DNA of 64,000 nt, taken from assembly GCA_023055425.1 (NCBI GenBank), contig JALGPY010000003.1, forward strand, positions 67,316,991-67,380,990. Reading direction: 5' to 3'. The position numbers and the translations under genes are program-made. Positions within the stretch are counted from its first letter, which is position 1. Every line of letters starts with the position of its first letter. The notes under the pieces are model-generated. The model made no database searches. It was not told where the DNA came from and worked only from the letters and a program-made list of their open reading frames with translations. This document shows positions 10,347 to 21,664 of this stretch, piece by piece. The stretch comes from Linanthus parryae (lineage: Eukaryota > Streptophyta > Magnoliopsida > Ericales > Polemoniaceae).

Positions 10347-11060
10347 CCTATCTGTTACGATAGCAGCCTATGCAAATGTGATCTTAATTGATCTTCTAAG
10401 CCTATCTGTTACGATAGCAGCCTATGCAAATGCGATCTTAATTGATCTTCTAAGCATATCTGTTACGATAGCAGCCTATGCAAATGCGATCTTAATTGAT
10501 CTTCTAAGCCTATCTGTTACGATAGCAGCCTATGTGAATGCGATCTTAATTGATCTTCTAAGCCTATCTGTTACGATAGCAGCCTACGCAAATGCGATCT
10601 TAATTGATATTCTAAGCCTATCTGTCACGATAGCAGCCTATGCAAATGCGATCTTAATTGATCTCCTAAGCCTATCTGTCACGATAGCAGCCTATGCGAA
10701 AATGATCTTAATTGATCTTCTGAGCCTATCTACCACGATAGCAGCACATGCGAAAATGATCTTAATTGATCTTCTAAGCCTATCTGCCACGATAGCAGTT
10801 CATGTGAAAACAATATTAAGTGATCTTTTAAGCCTATCTATTGTGATAGCAACATTATGTCACATGATCTTAAATGATCATTCAAGCCTATCTGCCGCGA
10901 TAGTAGCACTCTGCGAATGCGATTTGAAAGTCGTTGTTAAGTCTATCTATTGTGATAGCAACATTATGCAAAATGATCTTAAGTGATCTCCAACGGCCTA
11001 TCTGATGAGATGGAACTTGCACTTGAGTCTAAAGGCAAATCACAAGCCCATCTGCCAAGA
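10347..11060 (+). repeat. 54-bp tandem repeat, about 13 units
   Basis: Units begin with CCTATCTG at 10347, 10401, 10455 (variant), 10509, 10563, 10617, 10671, 10725, 10779, 10833, 10887, about 10941 and 10997, a constant 54-bp period. Each has two dyads: CTATC...GATAG and GATCTTAATTGATC. The first eight units are nearly identical and the later ones diverge progressively. Because 54 is a multiple of three, a plus frame stays open for about 200 codons with an 18-residue period. I treat that as a by-product, not a gene. Tandem repeats between pol and the 3' LTR are known for Tat elements. Confidence 0.92.
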
Positions 11061-12497
11061 TGGCACAACTGCGCAAACACGATCTCGAACGATCTAACAA
11101 AGTATCTGCGAATTTATACGGCAGATAGCAAATACAAATTATATATATAGCATTACACAAGGCGAAATCTGCCGATACACATGCGAAATTGTAATTTGTT
11201 GTAACAAAACAGCAAATCATACAAAGAAATTTATCATTATGAGTCGAAAGGACTTACAATTTATCTGTCTAGATAACAGCTTACAAGCAAAAAAGCTCAA
11301 ATCTAACTACGCAGCCAACATGGCTTACAATGCATTCGAAAAGTAACTTACAAGCACGAAGTTACACATCGCGGGAATCCTGACTGAAAAAGGATCGACC
11401 TAACGGTCCTAACACCAGCTATGCGATGCACAGATCTGCGGCCAAAGATCTGTAGCAAGTAGGATGCTTCTGCGAAGAGATCAACTCGCCATTCGCTACA
11501 TCCCTAGCAGCAAGATCTGGGTGATGATACGTTCAAGATCCCAGCATTTGACAAGGCCCTTGTCTGATCAACACCCCATGAGATGTTCCTGAGGAACCAC
11601 CGGTTCCGGCGTTCAACAGGCAAGCAGAAACTCCAAAGGGCAAGGGCTCCTTGTACACGGGGACGAACGCAACAGCTCGCCACCCTGAGCTCACAAACAT
11701 GGGGGCAGTAAGTTCTCCTCCAGGGATGCTGGAGGAGAATCCCACCGTTCATTACGAGTCAGTAGCAAGGTCACTACGGCGCTGCACCTCACCGGGAGGC
11801 GGCCGGAAACATGACCTGCAAACAAAATAGACGAAGAAAATTCTTCGAAAACGCATGAGGTATTATCTCCATCTACTTTATGAAGGTTACAAAGATCAGT
11901 AAGCCTCATAAAGCGGATCTTGGAAACTATTTCTATAACACAAAGTGCAAACTCAGGTCTCATGACTTGAAGTTGCCATGAATCAACGGAAAATAAGCGT
12001 TGAAGCCAGCAGTCGTAAGGAATCACGGCAAAGCACATTTTTTGGGATGAAGAACCCAAATGGCAAAGACAGGGTTTATATAGACCTTGTGGAGACTCTT
12101 CAGTTGCCAAGATGAGTCAGCAGAATTTGAAAAGAGGGTAAGGTCAATCACTTACGCCTTGAAAAGCGGTAACGATCAATTACCCTACTAAAGGCTACGA
12201 CGATTCAGTGGCGTATCCTAATTAATGACGGATGGTCATGATTCGGATGGACTTCCCAAGGAAAGCGTGCTTATCTAATGAGCAATTAGCGCGAAAATCA
12301 AGGCAGAATATCAATTGCTGACGTCATAAATTGATATGCACAGAGATATTCCATCAAATCCCGGAAAGGGCAAAACGGGCACTTCGATTCTTTTGATAAA
12401 AAAAGAAGGGGGAGAAACCCTAGCAACATTACATTAATGTTTTCAACATTACATTAATGTTTTCAGCTATTTATTTGCTACTTTTCAAATTCAAAAA
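11061..12497. other. Element 3' region without a recognisable gene
   Basis: This lies between the tandem repeat and the last PMD exon, and on the minus strand it would be downstream of the PMD stop. It contains decayed repeat remnants (CCATCTGCCAAGATGG near 11048). Short open frames here resemble no family I know. It may include the PMD 3' untranslated region. Confidence 0.4.
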
Positions 12498-15400
12498 TCA
12501 AAGTAAACCCTTGATCAAGGAGTCATGAGGGGTGAACTGACGGCTCAGGTTCTCTACCTGCTCCACTTCCTGCTTCAGTTGCTCGCACTTGGCATTCATC
12601 TCATGATAGAGCTTCATAGCCTCTTCAACCTTTTGCTTTTGCTGCTCCACCTTCTGCTTCTCAGCTGCGAGGTTTTGGTGGCCGAGTTTCAAAGTTATGG
12701 CTGCGCGGATCAGGGTAACCCTTTTCATAATAAACTTGAAACCCAGCCTGCCTTGAACTTTGGCGAGAAGATTTTAGCACATGCCAAAAAGCAACTCGGC
12801 ACTCTGAGGAGAAATAGTCGCAGGCGTGGCCGCAGACAGCTGCTCCAAAATCCAAATGGTCTCGGTAAGAAACAGCCTCCTGTCAAAGGGCCCTATCTCC
12901 AGAGATCTTGCAAATGATTGGGGGTAGGCGAGGCGCATCCGAACTAGCCAGTCCACATCGGCTTGCTTCAAACCTAAAGCAATGTCAAAGCCAAGTTATG
13001 CTCTTAAACTCGCAAATGAATAATGCGGGGTGCAAACAGCAAACCACGACTTACCAGTCCCTTCAAGGATCTCACGAAGAGAAGGAATGCGTGTTGCTGG
13101 AGTGATTGAAGACTGTCCTCGCTCCATTGCCCTTCTATCAGCTGCGAGCTCTAATTCCTCATAGTTGGGAGGAAGAGTATAAGCCGCACCACTTGCGATC
13201 ACAGCCCCGACCTGCGAGCCCCAAAAGCTCCACGCAGGAAGAGGTGCCGCTGACTCAGTCATTGCTGGAAGCGTAGTAACAGCCGAAGTTGCTTGGCAAG
13301 GGACACTCTCAGATGCGGTAGCATCAACAGCACTTGTCCTCACTTCCTCAGCATGGGCATGGACATCTTCCTCCATTAACACAGTGTCAGCCTCCGCATC
13401 ATCAGAAAGTTCGATGACGTCCTCAAAGGGCTCTCCTGCGTATTCAGCAGCTGCGACGGGCTTCTCGGTATGAGAACTCGGCACTGGGACATAGGACGCA
13501 GAAGGTTGACTCCTTTGCTCCAACACGGGTTCATCAGAAGTGCCTGCGATACAAAATGTGATGATGTGAGGTAACTTGTATCATACATTATTTTACTATC
13601 TTTGCTAAAGCTAAGAGCAAGCACCTCCACGCGAGGGTGGGATTGCAGTATCTTCGTCATACACTAAAGACGTGGAACCATGCCCTATTAGTGTGTCCTC
13701 ATTAAGCATGCCTTTAAAATGAGTGTGACCTGGGGCGCGAATAAACTAGTCATGATTATGTTTCAAGTTGCTAAGTCTAGTTCATGCATATCGTTCAAGT
13801 GATTACCTGAGGGTTCACCGCACTTGCCTACTAGCTAACGGCGAATGTCAGCTTTTGACACACCATGCTTTAATGCACCCACAATAACATCTCGATAAGT
13901 TACTGCGAGATTAAAAATCTCACCTTTATTGCCGCCTGCGATTTCTTCAAAATCTGCTTGGCTTGCTCCAAAGCTGCTGCATCCTCTTCTGGAGCCACAT
14001 CCTCCTCCTCAGCTCGAGGAGCCACCTCTTCGGGAAGCACATCTTCCTCATCAGTTGGACGCACTAAGTCGTCAACATGTTGCTCTTCGAGGCTCCGCTG
14101 CCTCACACACTCGAGCTCCTCCTCTTCTCGCTGCCTTAGCCTTTCAGCAGCTTCCGCGGCTGTCTTCCTGGACTCGGGGAGAACGTCCTCGCTTATGGGT
14201 TGGTCAGAAATGCCAGAATGAGCATCCCTCTTCTGTCTCTTGGCCAAGAGGCCACCAATGGTCTCATCATCATCATCATCTGCGAAGAAACGATTGGTTC
14301 AAGATCGAGTTGCACAATAATTACGATAATGAGAAGGGAAACGCGATGGAGGTACCTCCTGATTCTTCCTCATGTATCACATTTGCTCTTTCTTCTTCTG
14401 CTTCATCTCCTTCTCTCGGCTCCCGCCTCTCCTCTTCTTCCTCCTGGCCGAATGGAACGAAGGTCTCTACTGCGAGCTCCTTCCGCGCCTTACTGGGCAT
14501 ACGACCTTTGCCCTTGTCTTTGGCAGAAAGGGACCTCGCAGGAGGAGAAGTTGGAGCGCTTCTAGGGGAATAAATTGTAATTCCCCTTTGCCTGGGTCTC
14601 TTCGCTCTTGGCGCGGCAGTCGCTGGAGGAGACGGATTATCTCTAGGAGGAGACAAGACCGGAGCATTGTCTATCAGCGAGTCAGCAAAAGCATTCATGA
14701 CCCCGCGAATCCTGGTTTCGACCTCAGGGTCCATCCTCGATGCTAGCAGGAACGACTGTCCTTGTCTTCTCGTGGTAACAATAGTGTTAACCAGCGATTT
14801 GGAACGATCGCCAGACGCGAACCTCCGCACATGGCACTATAGCAAGCAGTGTAGAATAAAGATGTCAATATGTGGAAATCAAGAAGCTTAACGCATGCAA
14901 AAGAAGTTGCTTACCTTAGCAAAAGTCTCGCTATATCTGATGACATGCGAGTCGCCTTTCTTAACTGCGGCGATCTTTTCATCCAGAATGACGTCAGGAC
15001 ACAAATGGTTCTCATGATCCAGCAATGAGTAGCAACCATATTCAGACTCGTCCAGACTGCAGTTGGGACGAAACGGAAAAGAGTTTCTTTTGATCACAGG
15101 AGCTCTGCTTGGCTGAGGGGCTGACTGCGTCTCAAATCTTGTCTGCTGGGCAATCCAGTATGCGAGCCAGTTCTTAGAACAGCCACCTTCGCGGTTACCC
15201 GCAGGTTTCTCAAAGGGAAGGTTGCTCAAGAAGACTTTTTTGCACTCCTTTGTCAACAAGCGCTTATAGCAGCCTCTGATAATGGACTGTTGCCAGATTG
15301 AGGGTGCCACTGGATCAAAGCCGAACTGGGGAGAAACTCGAGTAGGGTCAACATCCACAGTAATCCTTTCGTACCTCGGCGCGAGCTCACGAATATGCTC

Positions 15401-16795
15401 TGCGAGAGCAGGTAGGGAACCTCGCAGGCACCGGCAAAAGAGTTGGCGATAGCGCTCATGAAAATGCGATCCATCTTCAAAGAGGAGCTCTTCTGAGAAG
15501 ACAACACCCTTAGAAGGGTACAGCTTTGGAAACCATCGCACGTTCTCAATACGCACGGCATAGGGCCTGGCAACGAACTCTCGCCGGTTGTCGCATATCA
15601 GGCTCCAAACGCACTTGGTATTGTTCGTTCCGAACCACCTCGTAGCTCTACCGCTGTTACGCTCCTCCATCGCACCTGGGGGACACCACTTGTTGGGCTT
15701 AGAAGCAGTTGGGGCATAAGAAGGCCATCGCTCAAAGACCCACATCTTCAAGAAGGCAATGTTGACGAAAGTCAGTATGTCGAGGCGGCCACGCGACTCT
15801 TTCATGGCCACAACTAGCTGATCCAGTCTATAGTACAGCGTGCCCAAGACCAAGGGTCCAAGTGCGACTTTCTGGCCAAGGGCCAGTTTCACAGCAAGCG
15901 GCAGAACGTGATAAAAGACCCCATCGTGGGGGTTACCATCGATTAAGTACCTCGACAGCCAGGCACAGAGGAAAGCACAAAGGGTCAAGTGATAGCCTTT
16001 ACCCTCCACGTAATTCTTGGCCTCCGGGTCTTGGCTCAGAAGCTTCTTGGTGATGCTGCTGTTCGCGTAGTCACGGAAGAAATACTGCACCCATTTGTTC
16101 CAAGTATTCTTCGCAGACGTGTCAACCAACTGCCAGTCAGGAAGGGCTTTTGTGGTGGTCCACCGGGTGGAGATTTTCTTTACTTCTGACAAGCATTCCT
16201 CCATCTGCGTGTACAAAGAAATCTCCGCATCCGTCCTCAAGGGACTCAAAGGGTCCACCTCGCCCATGGGAGACAGATCATACAGCATGTGCACGTCCTC
16301 GAGCGTGGGAGCAGCCTCGAACTGAGCAAAGTGAAAAGTGTGAGTCGCAGGCGAGTTGCGGGAAAGAAAGTTTAGAAGCATGGATTGGTCCAGCTTCACG
16401 GCAGCACCCTTCATAGCACGAACGACGAAGTATACGCCGGCCTCATTGAGAGTCACAGCATGATTGGTCAACACATGGTCAATCCATTCATCCATGTAGT
16501 CCAATTTCTGAACAAAAGCTTGGGTAGAAATCGCGGCATATGGGAAGTACCCATTTTCGATTCCCAATCGAACCACGTCTTCGGAACCAATCAATTCGAG
16601 CAAAGCTGAGTTAACTAGAGGGGTTAATGTTAGCAATCCCTCATTAGGGACAGAAGCAGGCAGTTTCTTTGCCTTAACTCTCGCATGGTAGAAGTCCTTG
16701 CCACCCAGAAAGGGGGCTTTCCGCCATAAAGCTTGCGGAAGATCAGGTATTTCTTCGTCCTCCTTGGTGGGTCTAGTTCCTCTTGTCTTTGCCAT
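12498..16795 (-). CDS. Plant mobile domain (PMD) gene carried antisense in the Tat element, copy 2, all exons present
   Basis: Exon 1 is 16795-14915 (PMD domain; THTFHFAQFEAAPTLEDVHM), intron 14914-14837, exon 2 14836-14356, intron 14355-14280, exon 3 14279 to about 13924 (KRQKRDAHSG, then a Glu/Arg-rich helix RLRQREEEELE). Exon 4 is 13543-13055, intron 13054-12974 (GTAAGT...TTTAG, phase kept), and exon 5 is 12973-12498. Exon 5 has an in-frame TAA at 12774-12776. Beyond it the same frame continues into a coiled coil (EKQKVEQQKQKVEEAMKLYH). The exon 3-4 junction is unresolved because phases do not match with the obvious sites. The protein would be roughly 1200 residues. The copy closely resembles copy 1, with scattered substitutions and one fewer Asp codon. 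Function is unknown. Confidence 0.8.
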
Positions 16796-17523
16796 TCCTG
16801 CGGAAAAGCAAGAAAAAAAAGGGGGGAGAAATATGCCACACTTCAGTTTGAATTCTGAGATTCAAGATCTATGGGAAGAAAGATGAACAGTTTCTGGTAT
16901 CAATTTCAGAAATTAAAGGTTGGAAATTGTTTGCATTATCAGGGATTTCAAAACCCTACATCCAAGGTCCTTATCAAAAAGGATTAAATCAAAATTGGGT
17001 TCAAAGTTTGGAGCTTCTTCACAAGTTTTCAACAGATAATATGTCATGGGTTTGCAGATCCAACACAGTTCAAAGCATACATTGGTATGATAAACAAAAT
17101 TGAACAAGGCCAACCTTGTTCTCGCAAAGCTTGCTTCGATACACACAGTTGAAGAAGGCGATTGATGAGATAGAACTGGTGATTGATTATCTGAATCTGC
17201 TCTCGAAGACTTCCGGGTACCATTCACTTTAAAAGAAGTGATGCTTTGCAACAATGGAGAGTACATAGTATTTATCCAAAAACAATGAAGGGTTGCGTCC
17301 TTTCAGTAGTCGAATCGCAACCGTCACCGTCGAATCTCGCAATCACAGGACAAGCTGACGTCACGCCTAAAACCCTAAAGGCCAGACGGCACGACTCTAG
17401 GGGTTTTAGGTCATAATGGCACGCACGGGGGCTGAATTTACTCGTGTTTGAATTGGTGCGTGGCGGCGACGCGTATGTTGGTTTCCGCGCACGGAAGTCT
17501 ATCCAGCTATGAGTCTTCACGCG
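16796..17523 (-). promoter_or_regulatory. Promoter and spliced 5' leader of PMD copy 2
   Basis: On the minus strand, reading towards the gene, a TATA-like GGATAAATACT lies near 17267-17277. It is followed by a 400-bp leader and, just before the ATG, a pyrimidine tract ending TTTTCCGCAG, a 3' splice acceptor. The promoter abuts the polypurine tract and LTR of the retrotransposon, so PMD transcription would run against gag-pol. Confidence 0.6.
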
Positions 17524-17538
17524 CAGAAAGGGGGCTAA
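17524..17538 (+). promoter_or_regulatory. Polypurine tract of the Tat element
   Basis: CAGAAAGGGGGCTAA directly precedes TGTAGATAG, the LTR start. The position and purine run fit the plus-strand primer of LTR retrotransposons. Confidence 0.75.
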
Positions 17539-18165
17539 TGTAGATAGTGCTTACTGAGCTGACAGATCTTGGCCACGTGGCAACCATCCAGCACACCATA
17601 TTGTGCTCCACACACACTGGATCACCAGCCGCGCTGATCCATGTGGGGGCTGCGAGACAGAGCCCTCGCATACCACTGCACGGGACTTGTAGGGACTTAG
17701 TGGTTTGGAGGCTAGAGTAAGTCCTGTCGCGTGCGAGCCAAGCCCGCGCGCGACCTTTAGTAACTGCTTTTGAGAGATTTATGGCACGAGCTCCATAAAC
17801 CCGGTCAATCCGGTCAAACCCGGTCAACCCGTAACGGTTCCGGTATTCACGCATAACGTGCTGTAACGGTCCCTGTATAGGCGGACGAACGTGCCGTTGC
17901 GGTTAAGCTAATTAAGCCGCCGTTAATGGGCGCATTAACCACACTGCAACGGTCACATTCTCCATTATATATAGGACGTTAACCTTTCCATACAGAAGAG
18001 AACGCACTAGCCATACGCGGAAGCTCTGCCAAACCTCCGTCTCTCTCTCAGACATTACTACTGCCTTACTCTCTCCCTACACACAACCCAACTCTTCCTG
18101 TGCCATCTCTGATCCTCTACTTACGGTGTACACGGAGTTCTCCTCGCCGGAATCTCTTGTGCACA
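17539..18165 (+). repeat. Tat-family LTR, full-length copy
   Basis: The 627 bp run from TGTAGATAG to TTGTGCACA, with short inverted ends TGT...ACA. The copy holds the TATATATA box and the CT-rich R/U5 region. It follows a polypurine tract, so it is a genuine 3' LTR. To its right lie TTTTGGT and truncated pol, so it also serves as the left LTR of another, internally deleted unit. Confidence 0.9.
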
Positions 18166-19395
18166 TTTTGGTCATCAACATGCTTGCGGAGAAAGCGAAG
18201 TTTCAATCTATCGAAAGGCTCAGAGATATGGCATTCACTGGCCAGACATGTCAACAGCCGCAGCCCTAATACAGGGAAAGTGCGAGAGTTGCGCACTGAT
18301 CAAGGATTCTTTACTCATCGCTCTAACCGATGGTGAGGCGGATTGGAGGAAACCACTCTTCGATTTTCTCACCCAGGGCACCGTACCCGAATCGAGAAAA
18401 GAAGCTGAGAAGTTGAAGAGGAAAGCATCCCGATACGTGGTACAAGAGAACCTGCTTTGGCGAAGAGGCCATGAGGGCAACTTGCTGCGATGTCTAGACG
18501 GCAGGGAAGCACAAGAAGTCATGGACCTTTCTCATCAGGTGGAACACCAGGGAGGTGCGAAATTATGCAGGCAACTCATATTTCTGGCCCACGATGGAGG
18601 CTGATTGCCGCACCAAAGTACGACGCTGCCAGGAGTGTCAATTCAAGGGAAACCTAGTGCACGCTCCTGCTGTGGATCTACATGCATTGGGAACACCATG
18701 GCCATTTCACACATGGGCGTTGGATTTCATTGGTCCCATCCGACCAACTTCGCATGGGAATCATTTTATTCTCACCGCAACTGAGCTGTTCACCAAATGG
18801 GTGGAGGCGATACCTCTGAAGACGGCAAATGCGCTAGCTGTGGTCCATTTCATTCAAGAGAACATCATATGCAGGTTCGGAATACCCAACACCATCCTTT
18901 CAGATAATGGTACTCCTTTTGTTAATCGCCAGGTGGCTGCGAAGCTAGCAGAATACAACATCAGGCAGATATGCTCTACCCCCTATTACCCGAAGGGGAA
19001 TGGGCAAGCAGAAGCGACCAACAAGATGCTGTTGAGGATCTTGAGCAAGATGGTCGCAGATGACAACAAAAAGTGGGCTGATTCTCTAAGCATAGCCCTG
19101 TGGGCTTACCGGACTTCTCCAAGGACACCCACGGGGGTCTCACCGTTCCTTCTATGCTATGGAGCTGAGGCTGTGGTACCTGCGGAGGTGGAAGTTAATT
19201 CGGCAAGATTGACCTTCCACGCATTGTATGATAATCAACGCGATCATGACTTAGTCTTGCTGGAAGAAAAGCGAGAACAAGCTAAAAGGACCAACAAGCG
19301 GTATCAAGAAAGGATCGCTCGTGCTTACAACAAAACAGTCCAACGTAGAGATTTCGCAGTTGGAGATTTGGTCTTGCGCGCATCTGACCATTGCA
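18166..19395 (+). pseudogene. Second integrase copy, internally deleted unit
   Basis: TTTTGGT is joined to HQHACGESEV at 18173, as at 8742. Relative to the first copy an 11-bp deletion near 18577 shifts the frame between the second zinc unit and the core. The core itself is intact at CGA 18741-18743 (WALDFIGPIRPTSHGNHF) and carries LSDNGTPFVNRQ and NGQAEATNKMLLRIL. At 19395 the C-terminal part is lost and PMD exon 3 filler follows. Gag, protease, RT and RNase H are absent between the flanking LTRs, so this unit is non-autonomous. Confidence 0.88.
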
Positions 19396-20032
19396 TGAGC
19401 ATCCCTCTTCTGTCTCTTTCTGAGCTGACAGATCTTGGCCACGTGGCAACCATCCAGCACACCATATTGTGCTCCACACACACTGGATCACCAGCCGCGC
19501 TGATCCATGTGGGGGCTGCGAGACAGAGCCCTCGCATACCACTGCACGGGACTTGTAGGGACTTAGTGGTTTGGAGGCTAGAGTAAGTCCTGTCGCGTGC
19601 GAGCCAAGCCCGCGTGCGACCTTTAGTAACTGCTTTTGAGAGATTTATGGCACGAGCTCCATAAACCCGGTCAATCCGGTCAAACCCGGTCAACCTCATA
19701 ACGGTTCCGGTATTCGCGCATAACGTGCTGTAACGGTCCCTATATAGGCGGACGAACGTGCCGTTGCGGTTAAGCTAATTAAGCCGCCATTAATGGGCGC
19801 ATTAACCACACTGCAACGGTCACATTCTCCATTATATATAGGACGTTAACCTTTCCATACAAAAGAGAACGCACTAGCCATACGCGGAAGCTCTGCTAAA
19901 CCTCTGTCTCTCTCTCAGACATTACTACTGCCTTACTCTCTCCCTACACACAACCCAACTCTTCCTGTGCCATCTCTGATCCTCTACTTACGGTGTACAC
20001 GGAGTTCTCCTCGCCGGAATCTCTTGTGCACA
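19396..20032 (+). repeat. PMD filler (to 19420) and Tat-family LTR, right-most copy
   Basis: GAGCATCCCTCTTCTGTCTC at the left matches PMD exon 3. The LTR begins at 19421 (TGAGCTGACAG) and ends GTGCACA at 20032. CTAGT follows at 20033-20037 and may be half of a target duplication, but the other end of the element is outside the window. This is the right limit of the Tat complex. Confidence 0.85.
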
Positions 20033-21540
20033 CTAGTCCAACAGGAATTCTTCATATATTATCAGTTATGTGATCCTTGGGTTTCAGGTATTTTCTTAGA
20101 AGTTTCTAAGTCATTCTCAGGTCTAGCATTATTCATGTAGTGTCAATCCATGATTCTTTGGACTAAACTACCAACAATACAAAAGAGAAAATGACCAAAG
20201 GGAGCATGAACTCCCAAGTGCCCCTGTTGACCACGCACAAATCCCTAGGGGCGCGTGCGCAGCTAGGGGCGGCTAAGATTGAGTTTTGCATGCTCCTTGT
20301 CCTTTTAACTAGCTCTTTTGGCAGTTTCAGTCAGTCTTAAAAAATCTTCAGGATTCTTTTCCTTATCTTACAAGTAAGAGAGTTTAAGTATTAATATAAT
20401 ATATCTTTTATGAAAATAATGTATTATGATAATGACCATAATCAGATGTACTTTCCTATCATAACTTTTTTATGAAATTAATCATTTTATTATTTTAAAG
20501 TTAATTGGAAGAGTTTCTGTATAAATCAGAAAGAATATAGCAGGAATATTTTAATAAAGAAATTCGGCCACATCTATTATATTTTCTGCATTAATTTGGC
20601 CGAAGATTATTTAAGGCTATTATTATTTTTCCAACTTTTTTTATGAACATTGATTTATACTTGATTAAGAATCTTTTCTCCTCTAAAAAAAGAATATGTT
20701 CTTAAATAATAAAACGATTATTTGACAACCTAATTTATATTCAAAGTAAATTTAAATTGATTTTCTAAAAATATTAATTATTTTATATTAGTTACTTTAT
20801 TTAGAATTTAAATTTAAGTATGAATATTTATTTATAAAAAGCAGATTTTCTTTATAAGTAAAAGTCTTTTATTATTAATTAAGTATACTTTAAATAAGAG
20901 TTGGACTTTAAATCAATTTTTATAATCCTATATTCATAATTGACTTTCTCTAGAACTCTCTTGCTTGGAAAACAATTATCATCTCCTATAAATATAGAGC
21001 CATAGTTGAGAGATAATTAAGCTTTGAATTTTAACCAGAAGCAGAATTAGGTTAGGCGCCCTCATACAAGTGAGAGAGAGAGAGAGAGAGCTCTTCAGAG
21101 GTTCGTTCACTAGCTCCAGACCAGCGATTAGACTTCTTCTGGCCAATGGTTTAGCTTCCATCTCCTTACATCGACGCTTCAACGTCCCTCGGCTTCGATT
21201 CTTAAATAAGAAGTTGTTGTATACTCTTGTATGATCAATCCATGTATTTCTTTCATAGTTTTTCATTGAATCTCTAGTTCAATCTTCGGCTATTGATCTA
21301 GAACTATCTTCTGTCAGTTTACATGTGTATATAATTAAGTTCTTATTTGCTAGACTGAACCAACGTGCTTTATAGTTTATTCATAGTTTGATTTTGCGTT
21401 AGATCTGTGTTTTAGACTATCTCTTCTCTATAGATGTCTCACAGAATCTGAACTCTAGAATTACTCTCTCATAACTGTCCTAGAGTCTGAGTTGTTTCCA
21501 GATTTGTTAACATGAACTGTTGAATTAGTTGATGTCAGGT
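20033..21540 (+). promoter_or_regulatory. AT-rich upstream region and 5' leader of a former HDG11-like gene
   Basis: There is no open frame. CTATAAATATAGAG near 20986-20998 resembles a TATA box. A (GA)n run lies at 21072-21089, followed by a pyrimidine- and GC-richer stretch typical of a transcribed leader. Just before the ATG, TTGATGTCAG is a plausible 3' splice site, so the leader may contain an intron. The assignment depends on the exon that follows. Confidence 0.4.
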
Positions 21541-21664
21541 ATGAGGTTTGTTGGTGGTGGTGGTGGTGGTGGTGGGGATTCGGTGGTGGTGGTGGTGGTG
21601 GTAGCGGAGGTGGTTCTCAAGAACACCAAGAACATGATGAATTCAATAATAAGAAAAAAAAAAG
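21541..21664 (+). pseudogene. HDG11-like: First coding exon fragment of an HDG11-like HD-Zip IV transcription factor
   Basis: ATG at 21541 opens MRFVGGGGGGGG. After a frame change inside the GGT repeat it continues GGGSQEHQEHDEFNNKKKKR, where the HD-Zip IV family normally proceeds to the homeodomain (KKRYHRHT). The Met-x-Phe-Val, glycine-rich start is typical of HDG11/EDT1. The coding match stops at about 21664 and unrelated sequence follows; no homeodomain, zipper or START domain is found in the window. The repeat-length frameshift and truncation indicate a dead fragment. The evidence is a short N-terminus only. Confidence 0.5.

Noticed and set aside
10378..10986. 202-codon frame MILIDLLSLSVTIAAYANAI... 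as a membrane protein gene
   Set aside because: It is wholly the 54-bp tandem repeat; the period being a multiple of three keeps the frame open. It uses a non-ATG start and lacks a promoter.
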